Shown here: in pieces, positions 39,593 to 48,797 of the stretch | How the letters are laid out: every line of letters starts with the position of its first letter | How positions within the stretch are numbered: position 1 is the stretch's first letter | Source of the DNA: Hyphomicrobiales bacterium | GTDB taxonomy: Bacteria; Pseudomonadota; Alphaproteobacteria; Rhizobiales; Beijerinckiaceae | DNA length: 64,000 bases | Assembly (NCBI GenBank): GCA_019075865.1 | Contig: JAGXAN010000005.1 | Coordinates: 62,001-126,000 of the forward strand | Direction: 5' to 3' | The notes under the pieces: generated by a model | Told to the model about the DNA's origin: nothing | Seen by the model: only the letters and a program-made list of their open reading frames with translations | Database searches by the model: none | Translations under genes and position numbers: made by a program

Positions 39593-39994
39593 ATGACTAC
39601 CTTTCATTTTGAACTGGTCGCGCCAGAAAAGCTGTTGTTCACCGGCGAGGTGAATAGCGTTGTTCTGGCAGGCACCGAGGGCGAAATGACGGTTCTGGCC
39701 CACCAGGCACCGTCCATGACCACCTTGAAGCCGGGCATCGTCACCATCACCGATGCAGCCGGTTCCGTGCAAAAGCTGTTCGTGCGCGGCGGATTTGCGG
39801 ATATATCGCCGACCGGCCTGAATATTCTGGCCGAAACCGCGATCCCGCTGGCCGATTTGAACGCCAGCGTCATTGATGCGCAGATCCAGCACGCGCAGGA
39901 AGATCTCAAAGATGCCCAGGTCGCGGAAACCCGCCGCCTTGCCAGCGAGAAACTGGCACAATTGCAGGAATTGAAGGCCGCACTCGGCCATTGA
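39593..39994 (+). CDS. atpC: ATP synthase F1 epsilon subunit
   Basis: This 133-residue protein has a beta-sandwich N-terminal domain ([39 protein letters not shown]) and a short two-helix C-terminal tail. It couples F1 to the rotor ring and can inhibit ATPase activity. It is the last gene of atpHAGDC. A GC-rich hairpin follows. Confidence 0.95.
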   Translation: MTTFHFELVAPEKLLFTGEVNSVVLAGTEGEMTVLAHQAPSMTTLKPGIVTITDAAGSVQKLFVRGGFADISPTGLNILAETAIPLADLNASVIDAQIQHAQEDLKDAQVAETRRLASEKLAQLQELKAALGH

Positions 39995-40006
39995 TACAAT
40001 CCAAAG

Positions 40007-40043
40007 GGGCTGGCGGATAGCGCCGCCCCCGATCCGCCTGCCC
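40007..40043. terminator. Bidirectional hairpin between atpC and putA
   Basis: GGGC-T-GGCGGAT pairs with ATCCGCC-T-GCCC, 11 base pairs with one T·T mismatch. The hairpin sits 12 bases after the atpC stop and touches the putA stop. There is no strong T run, so its termination strength is uncertain. Confidence 0.5.
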
Positions 40044-43000
40044 TATTCCGACATCGCAATCAGGCTGGCATTGCCGCCTGCGGCTGCCGTGTTGATGCTA
40101 ATCACCTGTTCCGTGCTGAACCGTTTCAGGTAATTTGGGCCCCCGGCCTTCGGCCCGGTTCCGGAAAGTCCACACCCGCCAAACGGCTGCGTGCCAACCA
40201 CCGCGCCAATCATGTTGCGATTGACGTAGCAATTGCCGACATTCAGCCGCGTGGTAATCTTGTCCACCTGCGCGTCGATGCGCGAATGCACACCCAATGT
40301 CAGCCCATACCCGCTCGCCTCGATCTCATTGAGCAGGGCATCGAGGTTTTTGGCGCTGTAACGCACCACATGCAGCACCGGCCCGAAAACCTCAGCCCTA
40401 AGGTCGCGCACCTTGCCAATCTCAATGATATGAGGTGCCACATAAATGCCATCGGCGAGGGCCCCGCCCGGCACCGTGCCCGCATATAGCAGCCGTGATG
40501 ACTTGGACATCGCGGCAATATGGTCCGTCAACCGGGTTTTGGCAGCCGCATCGATCACTGGTCCAATATGCACCGTGACATCGCGCGGATCACCTATTTT
40601 CAGCTCGCGCGCCGCCCCGATGATCATGGCGATCAGTTTGTCAGCAATATCCTCCTGCACACACAACAGTCGCAAGGCCGAGCAGCGCTGGCCGGTCGAG
40701 CGAAAGGCCGAGGTGACAACATCATCGGCCACCTGCTCGGGCAGCGCCGTCGCATCCACCACCATGGTATTGACGCCGCCTGTTTCGGCGATGAGCGGCG
40801 CAATCGCGCAATCGCGCGCGGCGAGCGCCCGATTGATGCGCCACGCGGTGGCAGTGGAGCCGGTAAAGGCCACGCCCGCGCAAATCGGGTTTGCCACCAA
40901 TGCGCCACCAATTGTGCCATCACCGAGCACCAGTTGCAGCGCGCCGCGATCCACCCCGGCCTCATGCAGCATCTGCACTGCCATATGGGCAATCATCGGA
41001 GTGGCCTCGGCCGGTTTGGCAACGACGCTATTGCCAGCCACCAGCGCCGCCACCACCTGCCCGATAAAGATTGCCAGCGGAAAATTCCAGGGGCTGATGC
41101 ACACAAACACGCCGCGCCCGCGATAACCCAGCACGTTGCTCTCGCCGGTTGGCCCCGGCAGAGGCACAAAATTCAACGCCGTCCGCGCTTCGGCGGCATA
41201 GAACCGGCAAAAATCAATCGCCTCGCGCAATTCTGCCACCGCATCATCCAGCGTCTTACCCGCCTCCACCTGCAAGAGCGCGAGCAATTGGGCCCGCCGC
41301 GCCTGCATCAAATCAGCCATTGTCGCCAGCGCATCGGCACGGGTCGAAACCGGCAGCCGGCTCCAGCGGGCAAATCCGGCTTGCGCCACCTGCATCGCCT
41401 TGGCCGCCAGCGCGGCATCGGCTTCCACCACCTGCCCGAATACAATGCCGTCGATCGGCGATTTCAACGCGCGCGCTACCCCCGGCGTAGCCGTGTCCAG
41501 GATCAGGCTGGTCACCGGATTTTTGGGCATCACGACCGCCCGCAACGCATCGAGCAGGCCGTTCAGCGCCGCTGCCGAGCCAAATTCAAGCCCGGCAGAA
41601 TTATCCCGCGCGGGCGCATAAATCGCCTTGGGCATCGGCAAATGCGGATTGCGGGCATTGTCAGGCGCCCCAATCTGCACTTGCGGGCGCTCCAGCAATC
41701 GCGATATGGGCACATCGCGATCCCCCGCCAGGGACACGAACGACGAATTGGCCCCATTCTCCAAAAGACGCCGCACCAGATAGGCCAACAGATCGACATG
41801 GTCGCCCACCGGCGCATAGGTACGCGCGGCCAGGCGCGGGTTTTGCGACAGGAGATTGTGATAGAGCTCATCGCCCATGCCATGCAGGCGCTGGAACTCG
41901 AACCCGGCGGCATTGCCACCCGCCGCTTCCAGAATGCTGGCCACGGACAGCGCATTATGGGTGGCAAATTGCGGATAAATCCGCGCCCGAGCCGCCAGCA
42001 ATTGCTTGGCACAGGCCAGATAATTCAAATCCGTCATCGCCTTGCGGGTGAACACTGGATAATCATCCAGCCCGCGCTCCTGCGCCCGCTTCACTTCGGT
42101 ATCCCAGTAAGCCCCTTTTACCAGCCGAACCATAAAGCGGCGATCATATTTCTCGGCGAGGGCCACGACATGATCAATCACCGCACCGGCGCGCTTCTGA
42201 TAGGCCTGAATAGCCAGACCAAAACCATCCCAATGTGCCAGCGATTCATGCGCAACCACCGCGTCGATCACTTCCAGCGACAGTTCCAGCCGATCCGCTT
42301 CTTCGGCGTCCACCGTAAAGTTGAGGTCGTGCTGCTTGGCCATTTGCGCCAGTTTCACCACTTGCGGCACCAACTCGGTCAGCACGCGGGCCCGCGAAAC
42401 CGCTTCATAACGCGGGTGCAGGGCGGATAGCTTGACCGAAATGCCGGGCCGGTCTGGCAGGGGCGCATCCCCTGCTGCAGCGCCGATAGCGGCAATCGCC
42501 TTGGCGTAAGCGGAAAAATAGCGCTCGGCATCGGCTTGCGTGCGCGCACCCTCACCCAGCATGTCAAAAGAATAGCGATACAAGCGGCCCGAACCGGATT
42601 TGGCCCGTGCCAGCGCCGCCTCGATGGTTTCACCAAGCACAAAATGCCCGCCCATCAATCGCATTGCCTGGCGGGTGGCGGTGCGCACGCTCGGCAGCCC
42701 AACCCGTTTCACCAGGCCCGCCAGCACACCCTCGGGCGTCTCGCCCGGTTGCAAAATGCGGGCCGTCAGCCCAAGCGCCCAGGCCGATGCCGTCACCAGC
42801 AAGGCATCGGAGCGGGTGATGTGATGCGCCCAGTCGCCGTGGCTCAGCTTGTCTTCAATCAACCGGTCGGCCGTGGCCGCATCGGGCACCCGCAGCAGGG
42901 CTTCGGCCAGCACCATCAGGGCGAGCCCCTCACGCGTGGACAACGAATATTCGCGCAAGAAATCCTCGATGCCGCCGAGCCCGCCGGCAACCCCGCGCTT

Positions 43001-43150
43001 GGGCGCGCGAATCGCCGCGATCAATTGCGTCGCCGTTCGATCAATCCGCGCTTCGGCTTCCGCCCCAAAATCCGCTTCCGCCAGCAGCACTTTGGCGATT
43101 ACATCGTCAGGCGGGCTATAGGGGGCATCAAATGCAGCAAATTGGGTCAT
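40043..43150 (-). CDS. putA: Bifunctional proline dehydrogenase/P5C dehydrogenase
   Basis: This 1035-residue enzyme oxidises proline to glutamate. The proline dehydrogenase half has VKLSALHPRYEAVSRARV, FTVDAEEADRLELSL, RRFMVRLVKGAYWDTEVKRAQERG and FATHNALSVASIL, the FAD site set. The P5C dehydrogenase half has PWNFPLAIFIGQV, VVAKPAEATPMIA, catalytic Glu in IAETGGVN and Cys in STGQRCSALRLLCVQ. There is no N-terminal ribbon-helix-helix DNA-binding domain, so this is a non-regulatory PutA. The start at 43150 (MTQFAAFDAP) has GAGG just upstream. It follows hss on the same strand by 97 bases. Confidence 0.95.
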   Translation of the reverse strand: MTQFAAFDAPYSPPDDVIAKVLLAEADFGAEAEARIDRTATQLIAAIRAPKRGVAGGLGGIEDFLREYSLSTREGLALMVLAEALLRVPDAATADRLIEDKLSHGDWAHHITRSDALLVTASAWALGLTARILQPGETPEGVLAGLVKRVGLPSVRTATRQAMRLMGGHFVLGETIEAALARAKSGSGRLYRYSFDMLGEGARTQADAERYFSAYAKAIAAIGAAAGDAPLPDRPGISVKLSALHPRYEAVSRARVLTELVPQVVKLAQMAKQHDLNFTVDAEEADRLELSLEVIDAVVAHESLAHWDGFGLAIQAYQKRAGAVIDHVVALAEKYDRRFMVRLVKGAYWDTEVKRAQERGLDDYPVFTRKAMTDLNYLACAKQLLAARARIYPQFATHNALSVASILEAAGGNAAGFEFQRLHGMGDELYHNLLSQNPRLAARTYAPVGDHVDLLAYLVRRLLENGANSSFVSLAGDRDVPISRLLERPQVQIGAPDNARNPHLPMPKAIYAPARDNSAGLEFGSAAALNGLLDALRAVVMPKNPVTSLILDTATPGVARALKSPIDGIVFGQVVEADAALAAKAMQVAQAGFARWSRLPVSTRADALATMADLMQARRAQLLALLQVEAGKTLDDAVAELREAIDFCRFYAAEARTALNFVPLPGPTGESNVLGYRGRGVFVCISPWNFPLAIFIGQVVAALVAGNSVVAKPAEATPMIAHMAVQMLHEAGVDRGALQLVLGDGTIGGALVANPICAGVAFTGSTATAWRINRALAARDCAIAPLIAETGGVNTMVVDATALPEQVADDVVTSAFRSTGQRCSALRLLCVQEDIADKLIAMIIGAARELKIGDPRDVTVHIGPVIDAAAKTRLTDHIAAMSKSSRLLYAGTVPGGALADGIYVAPHIIEIGKVRDLRAEVFGPVLHVVRYSAKNLDALLNEIEASGYGLTLGVHSRIDAQVDKITTRLNVGNCYVNRNMIGAVVGTQPFGGCGLSGTGPKAGGPNYLKRFSTEQVISINTAAAGGNASLIAMSE

Positions 43151-43221
43151 TCCATCCTCACATTGCCGGGGAGCGAACCAGATCACCCCGCAGCAAAGCA
43201 AGATTTAGCATAATTCACGCC

Positions 43222-43255
43222 CAAGAAAACTCACCGATCAAGCAAACTCACCGAA
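43222..43255. repeat. Two tandem 17-bp copies across the hss stop codon
   Basis: CAAGAAAACTCACCGAT (43222-43238) is followed directly by CAAGCAAACTCACCGAA (43239-43255), 15 of 17 bases identical. The TGA of hss lies in the second copy. The first copy keeps the same TCA/TGA sequence but in another frame. Confidence 0.85.
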
Positions 43256-44693
43256 CGAGCACATTGCGAAATTGCCACGGGTCTTCCAGATCGACATCTT
43301 CAGGAAACAGCACTCCGCGATGTTGCAGCGGCGTCCAATCCGTATAGGTGCCAATAACCGGGCCAAGATAGGGCATCTGCACTTCAAGACAACGGGCAAA
43401 GTCCATGGCATCGGCCTCGATCACGCCGGCTTTGGGATTTTCCAAAGCCCACACCATGCCCGCCAGCACCGCTGAAGTCACTTGCAAGCCGGTCGCGTTC
43501 TGGTGCGGTGCGAGTGCCCGCGCCTCCTGCACTGAAAGCTGCGATCCATACCAATAGGCCCCCTTGGCATGGCCAAACAGCAGAACGCCCAGTTCATCAA
43601 TGCCGTCCAGAATCTCGCCCTCGGTCAGAATATGTGACCTGGGCTGGCGCTGCCATTCCGCCCCTGCCATTTCATGCAGCGACAGGACTGCGTCATCGGC
43701 CGGATGATAGGCGTAATGACAGGTCGGCCGATAAACCGCCTGGCCATTGACCGTCACGGTATAATAATCGGCAATCGAAATCGCTTCATTATGGGTCACG
43801 AGAAAGGCGTGTTGCGCCTTGGCGGTGGGCGTCCATGAGCGCACCCTTGTCCCGGCACCCGGGCGCGTCAGGTAAATCGCGCAATCGGGGCCAAAATCAT
43901 GGCGGCGGCCTTCCGGCGGCAGCGCCTTTTCATGCGAGCCAAAGCCAAGTTCTGCCGGTTGCAAGCCTTCCGAGACAAAGCCCTCGACCGACCAGGTATT
44001 CACAAATACCCCTTGCGGCTTGGGCGATTTGGCACGCTGCGTATCGCGCTCGGCAATATGCACCCCCTTGATGCCAAGGCGCTTGGCAAGCTCGCCCCAT
44101 TGCGCGCGCGTTGCCGGAACATCGGCCGAATGGCCCAAATCCTTGGCAATGTTGAGCAATGCCTGCTTGACGAACCACGAGACCATGCCCGGATTCGCGC
44201 CGCAGGTTGTCACCGCCGTCGGCCCGCCCGGATTGGCGCGGGCAAAATCCAGCATTGATTCGCGCAAGGCATAGTTGGAACGCTGCGATATCGACAATTT
44301 CGGGTCGGTGTAAAAGCCCGGCCAAGGCTCGATGCAGGTGTCGATATAAAGCGCCTGATTCTGGCGGCATAATTCGATCAACGCCACCGATGACACTTCC
44401 ACCGAAAGATTGACCAGAAATCCAGGCCCCTTACCCGCATTGAGCAAGGGCTGCAGCACTTGGGCATAATTCTCGCGCGTCAGCGCCTTCTGGATGAATT
44501 GGACGCCGCTGGCCTTCAGAAGGTGCGCATCCGTACCATCGGGCGCGATCACCACAAATTTGGATTTGTCAAAACCGATATGGCGCAACAGCAAGGGCAG
44601 AAAGCCTTTGCCGATCGAGCCAAAGCCGATCATCACGATCGCACCTTCAAATTGGGCGTGGATTTCCCAGTCGGGGGCGGTCTTGTCTGTCAT
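43248..44693 (-). CDS. hss: Homospermidine synthase
   Basis: This 481-residue NAD-dependent enzyme makes homospermidine from putrescine (and spermidine). It reads GAIVMIGFGSIGKGFLPLLLRHI (dinucleotide-binding), YIDTCIEPWPGFY, TAVTTCGANPGMVSWFVKQALLNIAKD, CHYAYHPADDAVLSLHEM and HAKGAYWYGSQLS, an exact family pattern. The start at 44693 (MTDKTAPDWE) has GAAGGA ten bases upstream. Homospermidine is the main polyamine of many Rhizobiales. putA lies downstream on the same strand, though their pathways are unrelated. Confidence 0.95.
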   Translation of the reverse strand: MTDKTAPDWEIHAQFEGAIVMIGFGSIGKGFLPLLLRHIGFDKSKFVVIAPDGTDAHLLKASGVQFIQKALTRENYAQVLQPLLNAGKGPGFLVNLSVEVSSVALIELCRQNQALYIDTCIEPWPGFYTDPKLSISQRSNYALRESMLDFARANPGGPTAVTTCGANPGMVSWFVKQALLNIAKDLGHSADVPATRAQWGELAKRLGIKGVHIAERDTQRAKSPKPQGVFVNTWSVEGFVSEGLQPAELGFGSHEKALPPEGRRHDFGPDCAIYLTRPGAGTRVRSWTPTAKAQHAFLVTHNEAISIADYYTVTVNGQAVYRPTCHYAYHPADDAVLSLHEMAGAEWQRQPRSHILTEGEILDGIDELGVLLFGHAKGAYWYGSQLSVQEARALAPHQNATGLQVTSAVLAGMVWALENPKAGVIEADAMDFARCLEVQMPYLGPVIGTYTDWTPLQHRGVLFPEDVDLEDPWQFRNVLVR

Positions 44694-44947
44694 AATGGCA
44701 CATTCCTTCAAGTTACGGTCAAAGCTGGCCGCGAAATTCCGCTTGCAAGCATTGTTGAATATCTATCATCGGTCTTTTGCGATGAAATGACGGGGCGCGC
44801 AAGTTTTTCGATTCAGTTTTCCAAATTGGCGTCTTGTAACCCAAACGATTGCAGGGCAATCTTGCGCGAATCCTTGTTCAAACCAGCAATGCTTGTCTCT
44901 GCCCGATCCTCAAGCTTTTTTGAACCAACCTTGCAGGCACGACCATC

Positions 44948-45388
44948 ATGAGAAAAATCAGTTCCCTCAGCCTTTGCATTCTTCTGGCTTTGGCCAGTGC
45001 ACCGACGCAGGCGCAGCCTCTGCTGCGCGCCGAGCAGCGTGACGCCGGCTTTACCGGAAACATCCCCGAATGTTCAGATACGGGCGTGCTCGGCACCATT
45101 TCGGCGCGGTTCCAGCAAAAGGAAAGCGAATATTGGCACTCGAATCTGGAGATCGCCAGCTATGACCGCTTTCACCAATCCGGGTTTCGCACCAACGGGC
45201 CTGAATTCATTCCGCGCCGTTATTGCACCGCACGGGTGCAACTCAACGATCATCACTACCACCACGTGACTTATTGGATCGCGGAAGACCTCGGCATTCT
45301 GGGTTATACATATGGCGTTGGCTGGTGCGTATCGGGCCTCGACCGCGATATGGCTTACGCGCCCAACTGCAAAGCGGCTCGCCATTGA
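44948..45388 (+). CDS. Small secreted protein encoded with the RNase T2 gene
   Basis: This 146-residue protein has a signal peptide MRKISSLSLCILLALASAPTQA. The mature part has three to four cysteines (IPECSDTG, RRYCTARVQL, GWCVSGLDR, APNCKAARH) and conserved-looking NDHHYHHVTYWIAEDLG, close to the alphaproteobacterial families often seen next to RNase T2. The cytoplasmic role is excluded by the signal. It ends ten bases before the RNase T2 start, so the two are one operon. I do not recognise a domain. Disulfides in the periplasm are likely. Confidence 0.75.
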   Translation: MRKISSLSLCILLALASAPTQAQPLLRAEQRDAGFTGNIPECSDTGVLGTISARFQQKESEYWHSNLEIASYDRFHQSGFRTNGPEFIPRRYCTARVQLNDHHYHHVTYWIAEDLGILGYTYGVGWCVSGLDRDMAYAPNCKAARH

Positions 45389-45398
45389 GGAAATGACG

Positions 45399-46166
45399 AT
45401 GAAAAAATTCAAGGTTCAGGCAACGGCATGGAGCCGGGCGTTCCACCATGGCGGCGCGCGCGCAGTGCTGTTGAGCCTCTGCATGGCGCTGTCTTTCGCG
45501 CAAGCCATGCCCGCCCAGGCCCAATTGTTCAAATTCCTGCATCGCCCCCCGGCAACGCAGGCTGGCGCGGCACCCATCGTCGATGCAGCGGTAGCGCCCG
45601 GCCAATTTGATTTCTACGTATTGTCACTGTCCTGGTCCTCCGGGTTTTGCGATACCAGCCCTTCCGGCAATGGCCGCGATCAATGCGCGGTGGGTGCGCA
45701 TCTTGGCTTTGTCGTGCATGGTCTTTGGCCACAGAACGAGCATGGCTTTCCCTCAAACTGCCAGCAGGGCACCTATGTGCCGCGCGCCGCGCTGGATAGC
45801 GTCAAAGATCTTTATCCCAGCACCGGCCTCGCCCGTTATGAATGGCGCAAGCATGGCACCTGCACGGGCCTGAGCGCCTCAGCCTATTTTGCTTCCGTCG
45901 CCGCCGCACGCCAGTCCGTTCAAATCCCGCCGCAGTTTCAGGCACCCCAGCAGGCGCAAACCATGTCGCCGGTCGAGGTGATGCGCGCCTTTACCGCCGT
46001 CAATCCGCTTTTGCGGCCAGGAATGCTGGCGGTGGAATGCCGCAAGGGGGAATTGACCGAGGTTCGCATCTGCTTGACCAAGGATCTGCATGCCTTCCGT
46101 GCCTGTGGGGAAGTAGCCCGCCGCGCCTGCCACGCCGCTTCCATCAATATCGCCGCTGAACGTTAG
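45399..46166 (+). CDS. Secreted ribonuclease T2 family protein
   Basis: This 255-residue protein has an extended N-terminal signal ending about AQAMPAQA. The two catalytic motifs are present: FVVHGLWPQ (CAS1, His107) and YEWRKHGTC (CAS2, with His152 and Lys151). The flanking cysteines (SGFCD, DQCAV, SNCQQ, GTC) fit the disulfides of the family. It cleaves RNA to 2',3'-cyclic products in the periplasm or outside the cell. The start at 45399 (MKKFKVQATA) has GAGG eight bases upstream; ATG 45393 is an alternative. Confidence 0.9.
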   Translation: MKKFKVQATAWSRAFHHGGARAVLLSLCMALSFAQAMPAQAQLFKFLHRPPATQAGAAPIVDAAVAPGQFDFYVLSLSWSSGFCDTSPSGNGRDQCAVGAHLGFVVHGLWPQNEHGFPSNCQQGTYVPRAALDSVKDLYPSTGLARYEWRKHGTCTGLSASAYFASVAAARQSVQIPPQFQAPQQAQTMSPVEVMRAFTAVNPLLRPGMLAVECRKGELTEVRICLTKDLHAFRACGEVARRACHAASINIAAER

Positions 46167-46175
46167 GATCAGGCC

Positions 46176-47015
46176 TTGAACTACCGTCACGCCTTTCACG
46201 CCGGCAATTTTGCCGACGTGTTCAAGCACGCCATTCTGGCACGCATTCTGGTCTACCTCACCCGCAAGGATGCGCCGATCCGCTTTATAGACACCCATGC
46301 GGGCGTCGGCCTCTATGACCTACTCGGGGCGCAGGGGCGTCAGAACCCCGAATGGCAGGCCGGCATTGCCCGTTGCAGAGACCCTTGGCCGGAGGATGTA
46401 GCCGCGCTTTTAGCGCCCTATCTGGCGACGGTTGGCGCGTTGGACAGCGAGGGCGCAACCCATGCCTATCCCGGTTCGCCGGTGATTGCGCAAATGCTCA
46501 CCCGCCCGCAGGACCGCTTGAACTTTTGCGAAAAGCATCCCGCTGACCGGGCTTTGCTTCAGGAAAACATCGGCCACGACGCCCGCATCCGCGTGCTGGA
46601 CGGCGATGGCTACACCCGCCTCAATGCGCTTGTGCCGCCCAGGGAGCGGCGCGGGCTTGTGCTGATCGATCCGCCATTCGAGGCACCCGACGAATTCACC
46701 CAGATGCAGCAGGCCGTGGTCAAAGCCCATCACAAATGGGCGCAGGCAACCTATGTGCTCTGGTATCCGGTCAAGGACCAGAACGCCGAACGCCTGGCCA
46801 TGTCATTGGTCGCCGCTGGCATCCGGCGGATATTGCGTCTGCAGATCAACATCGGCGCGCTCGGCGACGGAAAATTGACCCAATGCGCGCTTTTGATGAT
46901 CAACCCGCCCTATGTGCTGGAACAGGAAGCGCGGGTCATGCTGCCGGCACTATGCGAGCGCCTCGCACAAGGGCCAAATTCCAGTTTCAGCATCGACTGG
47001 TTGGCCGGCGAATAA
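46176..47015 (+). CDS. rlmJ: 23S rRNA (adenine(2030)-N(6))-methyltransferase
   Basis: This 279-residue SAM-dependent methyltransferase reads MNYRHAFHAGNFADVFKHAILARIL, then RFIDTHAGVGLYDL and LVLIDPPFEAPDEF (the DPPF catalytic motif), followed by LWYPVKD. These are the RlmJ hallmarks. It methylates A2030 of 23S rRNA. The start is a TTG at 46176, nine bases after the RNase T2 stop, as ATG is absent before the conserved MNYRHAF. Confidence 0.95.
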   Translation: MNYRHAFHAGNFADVFKHAILARILVYLTRKDAPIRFIDTHAGVGLYDLLGAQGRQNPEWQAGIARCRDPWPEDVAALLAPYLATVGALDSEGATHAYPGSPVIAQMLTRPQDRLNFCEKHPADRALLQENIGHDARIRVLDGDGYTRLNALVPPRERRGLVLIDPPFEAPDEFTQMQQAVVKAHHKWAQATYVLWYPVKDQNAERLAMSLVAAGIRRILRLQINIGALGDGKLTQCALLMINPPYVLEQEARVMLPALCERLAQGPNSSFSIDWLAGE

Positions 47016-47099
47016 CTTCACGAATTCGCCGCATTTTGCGGACTTGATGGCACAGGGAAGACACTGATGTAATTTGGAATGGTTTGGAAGGAATGGATC

Positions 47100-47312
47100 A
47101 TGGCACAGCAGGGCTCGGTTAAGTTCTTCAATCCCGACAAAGGCTTCGGGTTTATCAAGCCAGATGGTGGCGGTGCCGATATTTTCATTCACATCACCGC
47201 TGTCGAAAAAGCGGGCTTGCGCACCCTGAATGAAGGGCAAAGGATCACATTTGAAATCGAGCCAGACAAAAAAGGCAAAGGCCCAAAAGCCGTCGAAATC
47301 AAGGTGGAGTAG
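47100..47312 (+). CDS. Cold-shock domain protein
   Basis: This 70-residue protein has both RNA-binding motifs: GSVKFFNPDKGFGFIKPDGGG (RNP1 KGFGFI) and IFIHITAVEKAG (RNP2 DIFIH-like). The start at 47100 has GAAGGA seven bases upstream. The leader is only 84 bases, so the long cold-shock leader of E. coli cspA is absent. It is one of the usual several Csp copies of this group. Confidence 0.93.
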   Translation: MAQQGSVKFFNPDKGFGFIKPDGGGADIFIHITAVEKAGLRTLNEGQRITFEIEPDKKGKGPKAVEIKVE

Positions 47313-47401
47313 TTCAGTTGGGTGCAACTGACCTTGCGTTTATGGCGGGGCGGTATGCGAAAACGCACTGGTTTCCGGGGCAAACTCCCGTATAAGTAGG
47401 T

Positions 47402-47419
47402 GGTTCGCGGCAGCGAACC
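47402..47419 (+). terminator. Hairpin after the cold-shock gene
   Basis: GGTTCGC and GCGAACC pair perfectly around GGCA, followed by CCCTTTTAT. It lies 90 bases after the cold-shock stop and 25 bases before the GST start. It may end the cold-shock transcript or act in the GST leader. Confidence 0.5.
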
Positions 47420-47444
47420 CCCTTTTATCACGCCGGAGATCTGG

Positions 47445-48047
47445 ATGCTCACTTTACGCTCAGCCCCGCCATCGCCCTTTGGCCGCAAGATCAAGATCGC
47501 CCTGTCGATCCTTGGCCTGATGGACCAGACCAAAATCATCGTGGCCGACACCAACGATGAAAAAGACAGCCTGCGCAAGGAGAACCCGCTCGGCAAGATC
47601 CCCTGCCTGATGGATGAAAACGGCACGGCGATCTATGACAGTTTCGTCATTCTGGATTGGCTGAACGAGCGGGCTGGCGGCAACCGCCTGTTTCCGGCAC
47701 ACGGCCCAGAGCGCACGCGGGTGCTCACCCTCAATGCTTTGGCCGATGGCATGATGGATGCAGGAGTCCTGCTGATATACGAGCAACGCTGGCGCGAGCC
47801 TGCCATGCGCAGCGACAAATGGACCGCGCATCACCAGGCCAAAATTGATCGCGCCCTCGCCGTGCTTGAAGCGGCACCCCCAAAAGGCCCCGTCGACATA
47901 GCCCATATTGCGGTGGCATGCGCGCTCGGCTATTTCGATTTGCGCTTTGCAGGCAGTTGGCGCGCCAAACATCCCAAGCTCGTGGCTTGGCTGGATGACT
48001 TTGCCAAAGCCGTTCCCTCTTTTGAAGCAACCCGCGCCCCAGCCTGA
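47445..48047 (+). CDS. Glutathione S-transferase family protein (type I)
   Basis: This 200-residue GST has a thioredoxin-like N-domain beginning MLTLRSAPPSPFGRKIKIAL, where the Ser-Pro-Phe segment carries the likely catalytic Ser. PLGKIPCLMDENG and IYDSFVILDWLNE (the cis-Pro and Ser/Asp pair that bind glutathione) follow. A helical C-domain has DIAHIAVACALGYFDLRF. Substrate and function are unknown; stress or dehalogenase roles are possible. GGAG lies six bases before the start. Confidence 0.88.
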   Translation: MLTLRSAPPSPFGRKIKIALSILGLMDQTKIIVADTNDEKDSLRKENPLGKIPCLMDENGTAIYDSFVILDWLNERAGGNRLFPAHGPERTRVLTLNALADGMMDAGVLLIYEQRWREPAMRSDKWTAHHQAKIDRALAVLEAAPPKGPVDIAHIAVACALGYFDLRFAGSWRAKHPKLVAWLDDFAKAVPSFEATRAPA

Positions 48048-48059
48048 CAGGAGCCTGCC

Positions 48060-48758
48060 ATGATAGACCTGCATTATTGGCCAACGCCGAATGGCCACAA
48101 GATCACGATGTTCCTGGAAGAAACTGGCACGCCCTACCAGATTTTTCCGGTCGATATCGGCAAAGGCGAGCAATTCCAGCCTGATTTCCTGAAAATCGCA
48201 CCCAATAACCGCATGCCGGCGATTGTCGATCACGCACCGCAGGATGGCGGCGCACCCATCAGCGTTTTCGAATCTGGTGCCATTCTGGTTTATCTGGCTG
48301 AAAAAACCGGCAAATTCCTGTCCCGCGATTTGCGCGTGCGCATGCAAACGCTGGAATGGCTATTCTGGCAGATGGGCGGGCTTGGCCCCATGGCCGGGCA
48401 GAACCATCATTTCAATGTCTATGCACCGGAAAAACTCCCCTACGCGATCAATCGCTATGTCAATGAAACCAATCGGCTTTATGCCGTGCTCAATCGGCAA
48501 TTGCAGGGCCGCGACTTTATTGCCGGCGACTATTCCATCGCCGACATGGCCGCCTATCCTTGGATTGTTCCTCACAAGCGTCAGGGTCAGGATCTGGCAG
48601 ATTTTCCAAATCTAAAGCGTTGGTTTGACGCTATTCGCGCCCGTCCAGCGACCGTGCGGGCCTATGAGGCAGGCGACAAGATAAACCCGCCGCGCGAAAT
48701 GAGCGATGAAAGCAAGAAAGTGCTGTTTGGTCAGACGGCCGCGCATATCAAGGGCTGA
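48060..48758 (+). CDS. Glutathione S-transferase family protein (YfcG/YghU-like)
   Basis: This 232-residue GST-fold protein reads YWPTPNGHKITMFLEETG, with the Thr-Pro-Asn active-site start of the Nu-class YfcG/YghU group, then NNRMPAIVDHA, SVFESGAILVYLAEKTG and WLFWQMGGLGPMAGQNHHF, which is diagnostic of that group. Those proteins bind two glutathiones and reduce disulfides rather than conjugate. It follows the other GST gene by 12 bases, forming a two-gene unit. Confidence 0.9.
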   Translation: MIDLHYWPTPNGHKITMFLEETGTPYQIFPVDIGKGEQFQPDFLKIAPNNRMPAIVDHAPQDGGAPISVFESGAILVYLAEKTGKFLSRDLRVRMQTLEWLFWQMGGLGPMAGQNHHFNVYAPEKLPYAINRYVNETNRLYAVLNRQLQGRDFIAGDYSIADMAAYPWIVPHKRQGQDLADFPNLKRWFDAIRARPATVRAYEAGDKINPPREMSDESKKVLFGQTAAHIKG

Positions 48759-48797
48759 AGCCCCTGAATGCACTGATTGACGGGCAGGAACGGCCCA

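Noticed and set aside
40520-42430. A 636-residue open frame antisense to putA
   Set aside because: GC-rich DNA leaves long open frames opposite real genes. The frame is Arg/His/Gln-rich with no domain, while the other strand encodes a full PutA.
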